Source: Bacteroidota bacterium (GTDB lineage: Bacteria; Bacteroidota; Bacteroidia; Sphingobacteriales; Sphingobacteriaceae). From it: a DNA stretch of 64,000 nt. The first letter of the stretch is position 1; every line of letters starts with the position of its first letter. The position numbers and the translations under genes were made by a program. This document shows, piece after piece, positions 18,491 through 27,217 of the stretch. A model generated the notes under the pieces. The model saw only the letters and a program-made list of their open reading frames with translations, searched no databases and had not been told where the DNA came from. Where the stretch lies: positions 1-64,000 of the forward strand of contig JAEYZM010000008.1 in assembly GCA_023427985.1 (NCBI GenBank), read 5' to 3'.

Positions 18491-19468
18491 TTACTGCCCT
18501 AAAATCCAGGCAAAAATTAATGGTGCTACGATCGTTGCATCTGACTCCACTATAAATTTTGGAGTGTTAATGTCGAGCTTACCCCAAGTAATTTTCTCAT
18601 TAGGAACAGCACCCGAATAAGAACCATATGAAGTTGTTGAATCTGAAATCTGACAGAAATACGACCAGAATGGAACATCGTGCCATTCTAAGTCTTGGTA
18701 CATCATTGGTACCACACATATTGGGAAATCACCAGCTATACCTCCACCAATTTGGAAAAATCCCACACCCTTTCCCGATGAGTTCGCTCTGTACCAATCG
18801 CTTAACCAAATCATGTACTCGATTCCTGATTTCATTGTACTTGGTTTCAATTCCCCTTTAATACAATACGATGCAAAAATATTTCCCATCGTACTGTCTT
18901 CCCAACCCGGAACTATAATTGGTAAATTGCGTTCTGCTGCTGCTATCATCCATGAATTTTTTGGTTCAATCTCATAGTATTGCTCCATTTCACCCGATAA
19001 TAACATCTTATACATAAATTCATGCGGGAAGAATCGTTCCCCTGACTCCTCTGCATTTTTCCATTGCTTATATATGTGTTTTTGAATTCTTCTAAATGCC
19101 TCCTCTTCTGGAATACAAGTATCTGTTACTCTATTAAATCCATTCTCCAATAAATCCCATTCTTCTTGAGGACTTAAATCTCTATAATTTGGCACCCTCT
19201 TATAATGTGAGTGAGCCACTAAATTCATAATGTCTTCTTCTAAATTAGCTCCAGTACATGAAATAATATCCACCTTTCCTTGTCGAATCATTTCTGCCAG
19301 CGAAATACCCAATTCCGCAGTACTCATTGCACCGGCTAAGGTGACCATCATCTTACCACCTTCTAAAAGATGAGTTTCATATCCTTTTGCTGCATCTACC
19401 AATGCTGCAGCATTAAAATGTAAATAGTTCTTCTCAATAAATTGAGAAATTGGCCCTTTTTGTGTCAT
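18491..19468 (-). CDS. Deoxyhypusine synthase family protein
   Basis: A 325-residue NAD-dependent deoxyhypusine synthase homologue. The C-terminal part has the catalytic-lysine motif WGK (Lys297) preceded by YGSYSGAVPNEK, and the DATIVAPLIFAWIL end. GAMSTAELG, SCTGANLEEDIMN and GGGIAGDFPI match the NAD-binding blocks. In eukaryotes and archaea the enzyme modifies eIF5A with an aminobutyl group from spermidine. Bacteria have no eIF5A hypusination, so the substrate here is unknown; related bacterial enzymes use small amines. It is a single gene with its own promoter and terminator. Confidence 0.88.
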   Translation of the reverse strand: MTQKGPISQFIEKNYLHFNAAALVDAAKGYETHLLEGGKMMVTLAGAMSTAELGISLAEMIRQGKVDIISCTGANLEEDIMNLVAHSHYKRVPNYRDLSPQEEWDLLENGFNRVTDTCIPEEEAFRRIQKHIYKQWKNAEESGERFFPHEFMYKMLLSGEMEQYYEIEPKNSWMIAAAERNLPIIVPGWEDSTMGNIFASYCIKGELKPSTMKSGIEYMIWLSDWYRANSSGKGVGFFQIGGGIAGDFPICVVPMMYQDLEWHDVPFWSYFCQISDSTTSYGSYSGAVPNEKITWGKLDINTPKFIVESDATIVAPLIFAWILGQ

Positions 19469-19487
19469 AACGCTAATTAATAATGCG

Positions 19488-19495
19488 CAAATGTA
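19488..19495 (-). promoter_or_regulatory. Promoter -7 box for the deoxyhypusine-synthase-like gene
   Basis: The minus strand reads TACATTTG followed by CGC, an exact TAnnTTTG match. The ATG at 19468 is about 20 bases downstream, leaving a 5' leader of roughly 10-15 bases. A second partial match, CTATTTGC, lies just upstream at about 19498-19504. Confidence 0.6.
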
Positions 19496-19581
19496 GCAAA
19501 TAGAATAAATTATGCCTCCTTTTTAATTGCCTATTTATTTTGAGGCATTTTATCGCTCTTTTTAAATTATTATTTAAGCAT

Positions 19582-19614
19582 TTATGCCGATGTGTTGCTC
19601 ATACATCGGCATAA
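19582..19614. repeat. 12-bp perfect inverted repeat containing two copies of the TGCCGATG word
   Basis: Bases 19582-19593 read TTATGCCGATGT and 19603-19614 read its exact complement, with the nine-base loop GTTGCTCAT. It stands in the 262-base gap between the divergent genes at 19468 and 19731. It is therefore not placed as a simple terminator for either gene. Each arm carries the octamer TGCCGATG, which is strongly over-represented across the window (see findings). The neighbouring stretch 19515-19555 contains a weaker TGCCTC/GAGGCA pair. Confidence 0.8.
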
Positions 19615-19730
19615 TTTCTATTAAAATAAAGCAGGAAAATTATTCGGAGAAATAGTATGATTATTAAAATTAATTATTAATTTACAGACACTTAAACTAA
19701 ACTATATTTTCGGATTATTACTTGCATTTC

Positions 19731-20864
19731 ATGAAAGCCATCGAAGAGTACACCATCTTGTTGAGTTCCATCGACCCACTTATTCCAGAAGATCAAAATC
19801 ATCAATTAACCGAACTCGCAATTCAATTATTAATTAAAAGTCAAGAGCTAAAAGCTCGATTTCATCCAATAACTTATGCAGCATTGATAAGTGCATTTGA
19901 ATGTTTAGAAGTGGATGCATTTATAAAATTATTGAGTAAAAAAAATGCGTATGTAATTGACCAATCGTTCAAAGATGCAATTCACTCTAGTTTTCAATGG
20001 ATTCGATCTCAAAATCAAAATCACAATCCTTATTCAAAAGAATTCTTAATTGACTTGCACGAAAAGTATATCGAATCGATAAAATTAGAACATAGGAGTA
20101 TTGTAACTGAAAATGGATACAGTAGGAATATCATTCCAAAACAAATTAGACATTCTGGTTACCAATCTTTAGAAAGTAATATCATTCATTTCAGTAGAAT
20201 TAATCAATTTCTTGATCGACTGAATGAGAAGTATATTGAGAGAAACACAAGTAGAACAAGTAGAATCTATTCTATTCCAGCAGCCTTTCATAGATTAAAA
20301 ATGATTAAGCCTTTCATGGATGCCAATGAAGAAATGGAATTGTTTTTTCTATTTGCTGCATTTCAAAAAGAAGGCATTTACTTGAATGCAATATGGTCTA
20401 TCTACGAACCGATTTTAAGGAATATTGATGTTTACGAGCATAAAAAAATAAATGCCTTTAGAAATCGAATCGACGAAAACGATGGACTTGGAATGCTTTC
20501 AAACAAACACACCTATGAGTTTTGTCATTTTATGCTTAAAATCTTTCTAGACGAAATCGAAAACAAATTAGTACTCTTCGATCAAGATAAAATTCAAACG
20601 CGTATTATCGAATTTACAAAAATCAACACCATTAAGAACGGACTGAGAGAAGATGCTCAACACATCCTGTTAGAACTATTCACAAAGGGTAAGTTGAGTA
20701 AGGTGGATGCAATGCGTATTTGTAACTGCTCCGATAAAACATTGAAGTTAAGCACAGATCAACTTCAATCATTAAACTTACTCGAGCTCGGAAAGCAAGG
20801 TAGAGAAATCTATTTTTATCCAAAATATTCCTCTGAGTTTTTGAATTACATTATTAATAATTAA
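19731..20864 (+). CDS. Degenerate Fic-fold protein with C-terminal winged helix
   Basis: A 377-residue protein. Residues about 150-300 align by pattern with Fic-family proteins: NQFLDRLNEKY, IPAAFHRLKMIKPFMDAN, IWSIYEPILRN and the LSNKHTYEFCHFMLKIFLDEI block. The last 65 residues resemble a winged-helix domain, as in Fic-wHTH proteins. The Fic core HPFxDGNGRxxR reads KPFMDANEEMEL at residues 193-204, so the catalytic His, both Gly and both Arg are gone and AMP transfer is not expected. The start chosen is ATG 19731; an upstream TTG at 19722 is less likely. It may be a regulator or scaffold. The family call is mine, from motif reading. Confidence 0.7.
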   Translation: MKAIEEYTILLSSIDPLIPEDQNHQLTELAIQLLIKSQELKARFHPITYAALISAFECLEVDAFIKLLSKKNAYVIDQSFKDAIHSSFQWIRSQNQNHNPYSKEFLIDLHEKYIESIKLEHRSIVTENGYSRNIIPKQIRHSGYQSLESNIIHFSRINQFLDRLNEKYIERNTSRTSRIYSIPAAFHRLKMIKPFMDANEEMELFFLFAAFQKEGIYLNAIWSIYEPILRNIDVYEHKKINAFRNRIDENDGLGMLSNKHTYEFCHFMLKIFLDEIENKLVLFDQDKIQTRIIEFTKINTIKNGLREDAQHILLELFTKGKLSKVDAMRICNCSDKTLKLSTDQLQSLNLLELGKQGREIYFYPKYSSEFLNYIINN

Positions 20865-20921
20865 TCATCAGTTGAATTAGATTGTATAAGGGTAGAAAGC
20901 CTAAATTAATGTCATAATCAT

Positions 20922-22268
20922 ATGAAAAAAATTGCCTTATTAATTATTGTCTCTTGCATATTTCCAAGACTTGTGCTAGCGCAATCGAAAATAAAACTCG
21001 AATTTGATCAATCATATCGTGATGTAAAACTTAATAAGACGAACAGCATTATGTACTCCATTAAATTGGAAAAAGATCGAATCTATGAATTCAAATGTGT
21101 TCAAGATGGAATAGATGTAGTAACATTACTCAAGGATAGTAAAGACAAAGTGTTAATAGAAATGGATTCTCCCAATGGTGATTTTGGACCTGAAATTTTC
21201 GAATACGTCTCTAATAAAACAGATGACTATATTTTTGAAATAAAACTTTTGGAAAACACTCCAAAAGCTGAAACTGGAAAGGTGCATTTCAAAGTTAAAA
21301 GCTTTCCTGCTAATGAAATTGAAAAGAGAAAAAGTATTCAGGCGTATCTAAAACCTTACAATGATAAGAATGTGCAGACAATAGACATCGATCATTTTTG
21401 GCAAGCGTATGATTCATTAAAATTTGCAAGTGATTTAAAAGATAGTGTATCTGTCATGCAAAGATTATACATAGATAGAGCTACAGATGGATTAAAAGAT
21501 TTTATGCGTGTGAGAAATTTTGGAGCTGAGAAATTAATCAATGAAATGAAGAAGTTTCCAAAGTTCTATGCAAGCGTTCGTAACAATACATTAAAAGCAA
21601 AAGAAACAGAAAAATTAGTAGAAGAAGTTTTTCAAAACTTTAAAAAAATATATCCCAATTTCAAGCCTTTTAAAGTTTGTTTTGCTATTGGTATTGCAAA
21701 CACAGGTGGTACAGTTTCTAATAATTTTGTTCTTATTGGTGCTGAAATTAGTTGTGCAACGGATAATGTTGACTTATCTGAATGGGGCAATTCAACATAT
21801 GCCGACATGTTACGTTCTAAAGAAGACATCGTTCAAAAACTATACAATATAGTAGCTCACGAATGTGTGCATACCCAACAAGTTTATTCGATTCATAAAG
21901 ATGCCATCTCTTGCCCGGTATTATTTGGTGTTTTGCAGGAAGGGATTTGTGATTTTATTTCAGAAAAAGTTACGAAGAGCCATATCAATAAAACAGCACA
22001 TAAATATGGTGATGATCATGAGAAAGATTTGTGGAATTTATTAAAAACTGATATGTGCGAAAAAGAGTCCATCAATTGGTTGTATAACGGTGGTGATGTT
22101 AAAGAAATGCCTGCCGATTTAGGATATTATATGGGGTATAAAATTGCGGAATCCTTTTATAACAACGCGGTCGATAAAGAAAAGGCAATTGTAGATATAA
22201 TTGAAATGAATGACCCTCTTAAATTTCTTATAGAAAGTAAATACGAAAATAAATTCAAGAATAATTAA
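20922..22268 (+). CDS. Secreted HExxH zinc-protease-like protein (DUF2268-like)
   Basis: A 448-residue protein with a signal peptide (about residues 1-20, ending LVLAQ). A beta-rich N-terminal domain (25-130) contains the kind of sequence seen in pre-peptidase C-terminal domains. The C-terminal domain has AHECVH (His313, Glu314, His317) with a third possible zinc ligand in LQEGICDF (Glu340). This is the zincin pattern of DUF2268/GldB-related predicted proteases. It is 57 bases after the Fic-like gene on the same strand. The substrate is unknown, and proteolysis is inferred from the motif. Confidence 0.7.
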   Translation: MKKIALLIIVSCIFPRLVLAQSKIKLEFDQSYRDVKLNKTNSIMYSIKLEKDRIYEFKCVQDGIDVVTLLKDSKDKVLIEMDSPNGDFGPEIFEYVSNKTDDYIFEIKLLENTPKAETGKVHFKVKSFPANEIEKRKSIQAYLKPYNDKNVQTIDIDHFWQAYDSLKFASDLKDSVSVMQRLYIDRATDGLKDFMRVRNFGAEKLINEMKKFPKFYASVRNNTLKAKETEKLVEEVFQNFKKIYPNFKPFKVCFAIGIANTGGTVSNNFVLIGAEISCATDNVDLSEWGNSTYADMLRSKEDIVQKLYNIVAHECVHTQQVYSIHKDAISCPVLFGVLQEGICDFISEKVTKSHINKTAHKYGDDHEKDLWNLLKTDMCEKESINWLYNGGDVKEMPADLGYYMGYKIAESFYNNAVDKEKAIVDIIEMNDPLKFLIESKYENKFKNN

Positions 22269-22327
22269 AGGATTCTTTCGAAACTTAGATCTGCACAAAT
22301 TAAATTATAATTTCTGGGCTTGCAAAA

Positions 22328-23275
22328 CTAATCCGCTCTAACTCTTGCTAGTTCAATATAATCAGGCCTATCGGCTAAAGAAGTATGCTTAAAGGTTTGT
22401 ATTACCATGCCTTTATGAATCACAAAAATTCCTGGCATTTGAAATGCATCTCCTCTAAAAGGTCTAGGTGGATTCAGCTGGAATATGTGTTGCATACCAC
22501 GAACAATTACATTAATACCAAATAATTGCTTTAAGTTCGCACGTGTCAATCCAAAAGCCTTGTATATTTTTTTATCAGGATCACTAATTCTTGGAATGTC
22601 TCCTAAACCAAAATGATCTGTTATCTCAGAAGCTGAATTTTCATCTACTAAATGCACAAACACAATTCGAGTACCTTCCGATTCTATATATTTTCTATTA
22701 TTGGAAATTTCTTTTAATGTTTCTCTGCAAAAGTTACAACCAAAATGTCTTAAAAACACAAGCATTGTTGGCCATTTATCGGTATGTTCTTGTAAAGAAA
22801 TTCCAGTGTTTGTATAAATATTTTCGAGCGATTTTAATTTTCGAGGATTCATGTCGTACGCCTCCAATTCTCTAGTGCTTTGATAATGTTCAAATGCTCT
22901 ATACAATATAACTCCAAACGGTAATAGCCAAATTACATCGTTAGCAATCACCATAAATTTCATCTGCTCAGGGGCTAACCCTCGACTCATATAATATCCA
23001 TAAGCAATTGCAATACACAACTTCACTATAAATCCTACAAATATAATAAGCCAATGTTTAAATGGTTTTTGACTCGCCATAAGATATGCTAAACCGAAAA
23101 CGATTTCTAAAAAGCCCACTGCTTTTGAAATCATTGCCGAATTGGCAAAATCAATATGTAATTGGGTTAAAAAATAATTTGGCCTAACAAAGGCGATTAA
23201 ACCCCATAAAATATTGTAAATACCTGCTGCTAATAATAAATACTGCATCCAAGGACGCGGCACTACTAATCTCAT
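22328..23275 (-). CDS. DoxX-like membrane domain fused to a SelL/AhpC-TSA2-type peroxiredoxin-like domain
   Basis: A 315-residue protein with two parts. Residues 10-130 hold four hydrophobic helices in a DoxX/MauE-like arrangement. Residues 145-310 form a thioredoxin-like domain with FLRHFGCNFCRE (Cys180, Cys183), then DPDKKIYKAFGL, RGDAFQMPGIFVIHKG and a C-terminal YIELARV. That C-terminal pattern matches peroxiredoxin-like SelL-related proteins. The cytoplasmic domain would be membrane tethered and redox active through CxxC. It converges with the protease-like gene and has 98 bases upstream without a clear promoter match. Confidence 0.72.
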   Translation of the reverse strand: MRLVVPRPWMQYLLLAAGIYNILWGLIAFVRPNYFLTQLHIDFANSAMISKAVGFLEIVFGLAYLMASQKPFKHWLIIFVGFIVKLCIAIAYGYYMSRGLAPEQMKFMVIANDVIWLLPFGVILYRAFEHYQSTRELEAYDMNPRKLKSLENIYTNTGISLQEHTDKWPTMLVFLRHFGCNFCRETLKEISNNRKYIESEGTRIVFVHLVDENSASEITDHFGLGDIPRISDPDKKIYKAFGLTRANLKQLFGINVIVRGMQHIFQLNPPRPFRGDAFQMPGIFVIHKGMVIQTFKHTSLADRPDYIELARVRAD

Positions 23276-23373
23276 TTTTCTATTATTTTATTGATACAAG
23301 CATAACCCTAATAGAGGGAAAGTGTTTTAATTACACTAAAATTAGAATTATTTTAAATGCGAAGCTAATGGAT

Positions 23374-25473
23374 TTAAGAGATTCTTGCCCAAGCTTCCCT
23401 ATGTTTTGAACTCAAGGACATATAATTCTTTAAAGGACCATATATTGGATTATCGAGTAGAGGATCTTCATCTAGGATTTCTTGAGCAGATTGTCTTGCT
23501 TCTTGTAAAATCTTTTGATCCTTAGCCAAATCTGCCAAATTCAAATCCAAAACTCCACTTTGCTGAGTTCCCTGTATATCACCTGGACCACGTAATTGCA
23601 AATCAATTTCCGCAATCTCAAAACCGTTGTTTGTCCGAACCATCGTTTCGAGTCGCACTCGAGCATCGCTGCTCAATTTATTTCCACTCATTAAGATACA
23701 ATACGATTGTTCTGCACCTCTTCCAACCCTACCTCTAAGCTGATGTAATTGTGAAAGGCCAAATCGTTCTGCATTTTCAATGACCATTACCGAAGCATTG
23801 GGCACATTTACTCCAACTTCAATGACGGTTGTCGCTACCATAATTTGTGTCTCGCCCCTAATAAAGCGTTGCATCTCAAAATCTTTATCGGCTGGCTTCA
23901 TCTTTCCATGCACAACACTAATTTGATACTTCGGCTTGGGGAATACTTTTTCAATGTTTTCAACTCCAGTAGTTAAGTTTAGTAGATCTAATTTTTCAGA
24001 TTCCTCGATTAATGGATAAACGATATAAACTTGTCTACCCAACTCTATTTCTTTTGTCATAAATCCAAAGAGTTTTAATCGTTGACTCTCGAACTGATGA
24101 ATGGTTTGAATGGGCTTTCTACCTTTTGGTAACTCATCAATAATTGAAACATCTAAATCGCCATACAAAGTCATGGCAAGTGTTCTGGGAATGGGTGTTG
24201 CTGTCATTACCAATACATGCGGTGGCTGTACATTTTTCTTCCATAATTTAGCACGTTGTTGCACTCCAAATCGATGTTGTTCATCGATAATTACCATTCC
24301 TAAATTTTTGAATACAACAGGGTCTTCAATCAATGCATGTGTCCCAATAATAATATTTATTTTTCCTTCTGAAAGTTCTTCTAATATTTCTTTTCGTTCT
24401 TTCGTTTTTGTTGAGCCAGTTAAAATTCTAATGTTCACATTCATGTTTTTCAACAAGTCCGATAGACCAGCATAGTGTTGCTGAGCAAGTATTTCAGTAG
24501 GTGCCATTAAACATGACTGAAAGCCATTGTCCATTGCTATTAACATCGTCAACAATGCTACAATTGTTTTTCCCGAACCCACATCGCCTTGTAACAAACG
24601 GTTCATTTGTCGCCCCGTATTGGTATCCTTTCGGATTTCTTTAATAACTCTTTTTTGTGCATTCGTTAATTCAAATGGCAATTCATTCGAATAAAAATGA
24701 TTGAACATTTCGCCTACTGTAGAAAATACAAATCCTTTCGAGTAGAGCTTTCTTCCTTTATTCGCTTTTAATAATTTTAGCTGAATCAAAAACAATTCTT
24801 CGAATTTCAATCGAGCTTGCGCCCTTGCAAGATTTTTAGCATTACTTGGGAAATGTATTTCACGAACTGCATTTGCACGATCCATCATTTTATACTTCTC
24901 CAAAATAGTTATAGGTAGAAATTCTTTGATTTCTTTTTCGGCAAGTGTTATCAATTGCCTTTGCACCTTCAATATACCTTTAGAGTCTAAATAAAATGTT
25001 TTTAATTTATCGGTCGATGAGTAAACGGGTTGTAAAGCTGTTGCTTGTTCCGCTTTGAAATCTTTTAGTAATTCCAATTCAGGGTGCACAATGTTAAATT
25101 TCGAACCATAGGCTGTTGGTTTACCAAACACCACATATTCTTGACCCAGTATCACTTGTTTTTCAATCCATTTTAATCCTTGGAACCAAACCAATTCCAT
25201 CAAACCTGAGCTATCTTCTGCTACTGCAATCAATCGTTTTGCTCTTCGATCCCCGATAATTTGCTTGCTTACAATCTTTGCTTTGAATTGAATGTATGGC
25301 ATTTCGGGATTCACTTCTGAAATGCTGTAAAACTTTGTTTTGTCGATGTAGCGAAATGGATAGTGCTTAATGAAATCGCCAAAGGTAAATATCCCAAGCT
25401 CTTTATTAATAACTTCCGCCTTTACCGGACCAATTCCTTTTAAATATTCAATAGGAGTATCGAAAAAACTCAT
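23374..25473 (-). CDS. recG: ATP-dependent DNA helicase RecG
   Basis: A 699-residue RecG of ordinary length. The N-terminal wedge (OB) domain spans about residues 1-190. The helicase domain has Walker A GDVGSGKT, the DEQH box in IDEQHRFGVQQRAKLW and motif III MTATPIPRTLA. Motifs IV-VI include VATTVIEVGVNVPNA and QLRGRVGRG, with the TRG region at LRGPGDIQGTQQSG. It reverses stalled replication forks and remodels Holliday junctions. It is divergent from the EamA transporter gene, whose start is 67 bases away. Confidence 0.97.
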   Translation of the reverse strand: MSFFDTPIEYLKGIGPVKAEVINKELGIFTFGDFIKHYPFRYIDKTKFYSISEVNPEMPYIQFKAKIVSKQIIGDRRAKRLIAVAEDSSGLMELVWFQGLKWIEKQVILGQEYVVFGKPTAYGSKFNIVHPELELLKDFKAEQATALQPVYSSTDKLKTFYLDSKGILKVQRQLITLAEKEIKEFLPITILEKYKMMDRANAVREIHFPSNAKNLARAQARLKFEELFLIQLKLLKANKGRKLYSKGFVFSTVGEMFNHFYSNELPFELTNAQKRVIKEIRKDTNTGRQMNRLLQGDVGSGKTIVALLTMLIAMDNGFQSCLMAPTEILAQQHYAGLSDLLKNMNVNIRILTGSTKTKERKEILEELSEGKINIIIGTHALIEDPVVFKNLGMVIIDEQHRFGVQQRAKLWKKNVQPPHVLVMTATPIPRTLAMTLYGDLDVSIIDELPKGRKPIQTIHQFESQRLKLFGFMTKEIELGRQVYIVYPLIEESEKLDLLNLTTGVENIEKVFPKPKYQISVVHGKMKPADKDFEMQRFIRGETQIMVATTVIEVGVNVPNASVMVIENAERFGLSQLHQLRGRVGRGAEQSYCILMSGNKLSSDARVRLETMVRTNNGFEIAEIDLQLRGPGDIQGTQQSGVLDLNLADLAKDQKILQEARQSAQEILDEDPLLDNPIYGPLKNYMSLSSKHREAWARIS

Positions 25474-25540
25474 CGCTTAAAAATAGAAAAATATATCCTA
25501 TCAATCGAATAGATTTTTGGTAATTTGCGTTCGTAAATTT

Positions 25541-26428
25541 ATGCTCAAACAAAAACACTATTTCCCAATTGTATTGCTAATTGCATTAGCGCTAATTTGG
25601 GGCAGCTCTTTTATTCTAATGAAAAACGGATTGAAAGTATACTCAGCAACGCAAGTTGCAAGTATGCGAATGTTTTTTTCATTTCTCTTTTTACTTCCAT
25701 TAACCATACGATTTATTTTTAAAATTCCAATAAAGCACTATGCAATGTTAACATTGGTAGGATTACTAGGCAATGGTATTCCAGCTATATTATTTGCAAC
25801 TGCTCAAACAAAATTAAACAGCTCGATGGCTGGGGTACTCAATACATTAACACCAATTTTTACATTAGTTGTAGCAATTCTTTTTTTCAAACAACGCTTC
25901 TCTGTTCAAAAAATCAGCGGGGTAGTTTTGGGTTTATTAGGAGCTATTGTACTAATCATGTTTCGCTCCAACGGTAGCATCGACCCGAATTTTGGGTATG
26001 GCTTTTATATTTTGATTGCAACGATTTGTTATGCATGGAGTGTGAATTTGATAAAAAACTATTTACACACTTTACCAGCTTTAGGAATATCGGCCATGGC
26101 ATTACTTTTCATTGGGCCTGCTTATGGCTATTACTTATTTGCTCATACCGATTTTTGGATGCGCGTGCAATTGGAACCAGGAAGTTTAGATGCTCTTTTT
26201 TATATCATATTATTGGCGATGTTTGGCACAGCACTATCGCTCATACTATTTAATAAGTTAGTGCAAATCACAAATCCTGTTTACGCATCTTCAGTCACGT
26301 ATTTAATCCCGATAGTTGCATTGTTTTGGGGAATCGTAGACGGAGAACAACTCACCATTATCCATTTTATTGGAATGGGGATGATATTATTGGGTGTTTA
26401 TTTAGCCAACAGAAAAATTAAAGAATAA
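25541..26428 (+). CDS. EamA family (drug/metabolite superfamily) transporter
   Basis: A 295-residue protein with ten hydrophobic helices formed by two EamA repeats: the first with LALIWGSSFILMKNGLK, and a second with YAWSVNLIKNYL and PIVALFWGIVDGEQ. Transporters of this fold export amino acids or other metabolites. The substrate here cannot be read. The ATG at 25541 is preferred over an in-frame TTG at 25517, because a promoter-like TAATTTGC at 25521-25528 lies between them. The gene converges with parA, whose stop lies immediately after this stop codon. Confidence 0.85.
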   Translation: MLKQKHYFPIVLLIALALIWGSSFILMKNGLKVYSATQVASMRMFFSFLFLLPLTIRFIFKIPIKHYAMLTLVGLLGNGIPAILFATAQTKLNSSMAGVLNTLTPIFTLVVAILFFKQRFSVQKISGVVLGLLGAIVLIMFRSNGSIDPNFGYGFYILIATICYAWSVNLIKNYLHTLPALGISAMALLFIGPAYGYYLFAHTDFWMRVQLEPGSLDALFYIILLAMFGTALSLILFNKLVQITNPVYASSVTYLIPIVALFWGIVDGEQLTIIHFIGMGMILLGVYLANRKIKE

Positions 26429-27166
26429 CTATAATTTTTTCTTTAACTCCGCCCATAATTCATGGTAAGCCAAAGCAGCCTTTGAATAGGTTGAATACGA
26501 TACCAATGGTGCTTCATACAAACCCATGCGCTCTACATCGGAAGAATAAGGTATGGTTGTTTTTAGGATTTTCTTTTTCTTAGTGTATTCTTCTACAATA
26601 TCGTTGTGCATGTTCTTACGAACATCGTACATCGAGAAGAATCCCCATACTTTATTTTTATCGAGGCCGTTCTGATCAAAAAATTCCATAATCATGTCGT
26701 AACTACGAATCGACAAAGTGGTAGGAATCATTGGCATCAGAATGAGGTCTGCAGCATGAAAAATATTTTCCGACAACAATGAAATTCCAGGAGGGGCATC
26801 AATGAATAATGAATCGTAATGATGTGACAGTTCAATCAATGATTCAGAAAGCTTCTTTCTTGAAGACTTTTGCTCATCAAGGTGAATGTCCATATTCCTC
26901 AAGGATAAATCGGCTGGAATTAGATCGAGGTTCTCATACTCCGTCTCTTTAATGGCATCCATCAATTCAGAATTTCTGCCTATCAAACTCTTCACACCCC
27001 CACGAACTTTAGGTTTTACTCTATAGTAGAACGATGTAGAGCCTTGAGGGTCTAAATCCCATAACAAGGTTCTATCGTCTTCCGAAGCCGCCAAAGCAGC
27101 CATGTTTACAGCGGTTGCGGTCTTACCTACACCACCTTTTAAATTATAAACTGCAATTGTGATCAT
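26429..27166 (-). CDS. ParA/Soj family ATPase (orphan)
   Basis: A 245-residue ParA-type ATPase. The start is taken at MITIAVYNLKGGVGKTATAV, which carries the deviant Walker A motif; an upstream in-frame ATG at 27223 would add 19 unusual residues and run into the divergent gene. WDLDPQGSTSF and FIDAPPGI are the Walker A' and B motifs. Proteins of this type move or position DNA or protein cargo. No parB lies nearby, so this is probably not the main chromosome-partition pair. It is divergent from nif3 with 51 bases between starts. Confidence 0.85.
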   Translation of the reverse strand: MITIAVYNLKGGVGKTATAVNMAALAASEDDRTLLWDLDPQGSTSFYYRVKPKVRGGVKSLIGRNSELMDAIKETEYENLDLIPADLSLRNMDIHLDEQKSSRKKLSESLIELSHHYDSLFIDAPPGISLLSENIFHAADLILMPMIPTTLSIRSYDMIMEFFDQNGLDKNKVWGFFSMYDVRKNMHNDIVEEYTKKKKILKTTIPYSSDVERMGLYEAPLVSYSTYSKAALAYHELWAELKKKL

Positions 27167-27217
27167 ACTTAAAGATAGAAATTTTAGAATTAAATAAATA
27201 TTTTTCAATCTTTGAAT

